DNA of 6,599 nucleotides from an uncultured Lachnospiraceae bacterium (GTDB taxonomy: Bacteria > Bacillota > Clostridia > Lachnospirales > Lachnospiraceae), in contig CATLGN010000090.1 in NCBI GenBank assembly GCA_949935685.1, positions 1-6,599 on the forward strand, given 5' to 3'. Shown here in pieces: positions 6,156 through 6,599 of this stretch. Under the pieces are notes generated by a model. It was not told the origin of the DNA, searched no databases, and worked only from the letters and a program-made list of their open reading frames with translations. The translations under genes and the position numbers were made by a program. Position 1 is the first letter of the stretch; each line of letters begins with the position of its first letter.

Positions 6156-6599
6156 GTGGGGTATCTGCAGAAAGCGTTGTTGAGAGCCGTGCTGGCGGTA
6201 GCTGTTGTATTGGCTTTTGGAAAAGATGTGCGGGCGCAGGAGACGATATGTTCCGCCCATGTCACCTTTCTGGAGCCGGCGCAAAAGGCCGTACAGCTCC
6301 GGACGGAGGAAACTTCTTACGCAAATCCGTATAATCCATACGGGACGATGAAAGTGCCAACGCAGATTACCGAACAGGGCGGATGGTATTTTATCTGCGA
6401 CTGTTATCACAATCAGGTGCTGTATGCCAGACAGCCGGGGACGCCTTTAAAAGAATGGAGGGTGATGACTGCCGATGTGGAGCAGCCGCATGCGATAGCC
6501 GGGGATGGGCAGGTATATCTTGTTACGGATACGGAGAATAACCAGATACAGGTGTTTGAATGGAAGTACGGAAGATTTCAGAATACACAGAGAATCGAA
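6156..6599 (+). CDS. Secreted NHL-like beta-propeller protein, N-terminal part (runs off window)
   Basis: The frame is open from GTG 6156 to the window end, giving 148 residues. Residues 1-27 form a signal peptide: basic residues K6 and R10, a hydrophobic core (AVLAVAVVLAF), and a likely cut after VRA27. There is no lipobox cysteine, so the mature protein is probably released or held by a domain beyond the window. Residues 67-136 show two similar segments, GGWYFICDCYHNQVLYA (75-91) and DGQVYLVTDTENNQIQVFE (117-135), each with the strand-D-x-x-N-x-x-V/I-strand pattern of NHL/six-bladed propellers, linked by QPHAIAG. Such propellers usually bind proteins or glycans, and some are enzymes. It follows the surface phosphoesterase by 37 bases and points to the same outer compartment. 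Full length and C-terminal domains cannot be seen. Confidence 0.8.
   Translation, partial: MGYLQKALLRAVLAVAVVLAFGKDVRAQETICSAHVTFLEPAQKAVQLRTEETSYANPYNPYGTMKVPTQITEQGGWYFICDCYHNQVLYARQPGTPLKEWRVMTADVEQPHAIAGDGQVYLVTDTENNQIQVFEWKYGRFQNTQRIE

Noticed and set aside
5498..6265. A 255-codon minus-strand open frame
   Set aside because: It is antisense to the catalytic motifs of the phosphoesterase and the signal peptide of the propeller gene, with no domain pattern of its own.

Overview
The window looks like a piece of a Firmicutes chromosome, probably class Clostridia (Lachnospiraceae-like). This rests on strong purine-rich Shine-Dalgarno sites (AGGAGG, GGGAGG, AGAGGAG), a moderate base composition of roughly half G+C judged by eye, Gram-positive style membrane anchors, and the gene families present. 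Genus and species cannot be read from the sequence. No rRNA, tRNA, CRISPR array, insertion sequence, phage integrase or attachment site was seen.

Layout: everything is on the plus strand in one tightly packed run with gaps of 5, 15, 18, 29, 18 and 37 bases, so it is almost certainly one operon cut at both ends. In order: (1) the last 19 codons of a membrane protein (1-60); (2) a 1016-residue FtsK/EssC-type ATPase with three ATPase-like modules, of which only the middle one keeps canonical Walker motifs (66-3116); (3) and (4) two small all-helical proteins of 92 and 89 residues with the size and hairpin pattern of WXG100/ESAT-6-like proteins (3132-3410, 3429-3698); (5) a 402-residue protein with an N-terminal zinc ribbon, one membrane helix and a large helical outer domain (3728-4936); (6) a membrane-anchored, outward-facing metallophosphoesterase (4955-6118); (7) the start of a secreted protein with NHL-like beta-propeller blades (6156 to the window end). 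No intergenic stretch exceeds 37 bases and no terminator is visible.

How the parts may work together (inference): an FtsK/EssC-type motor next to two small helical-hairpin proteins is the hallmark pairing of type VII (ESX/Yuk-like) secretion. Here the pairing differs from the known Firmicutes system. The ATPase has no visible membrane helix and no recognisable FHA domain, the small proteins lack a proper WXG motif, and the remaining genes encode a zinc-ribbon membrane protein, a surface phosphoesterase and a secreted propeller rather than recognisable EsaA/EssA/EssB. The window may therefore hold part of a divergent type VII-like export or envelope machine. That is a hypothesis built from gene order and motifs, not a demonstrated function.
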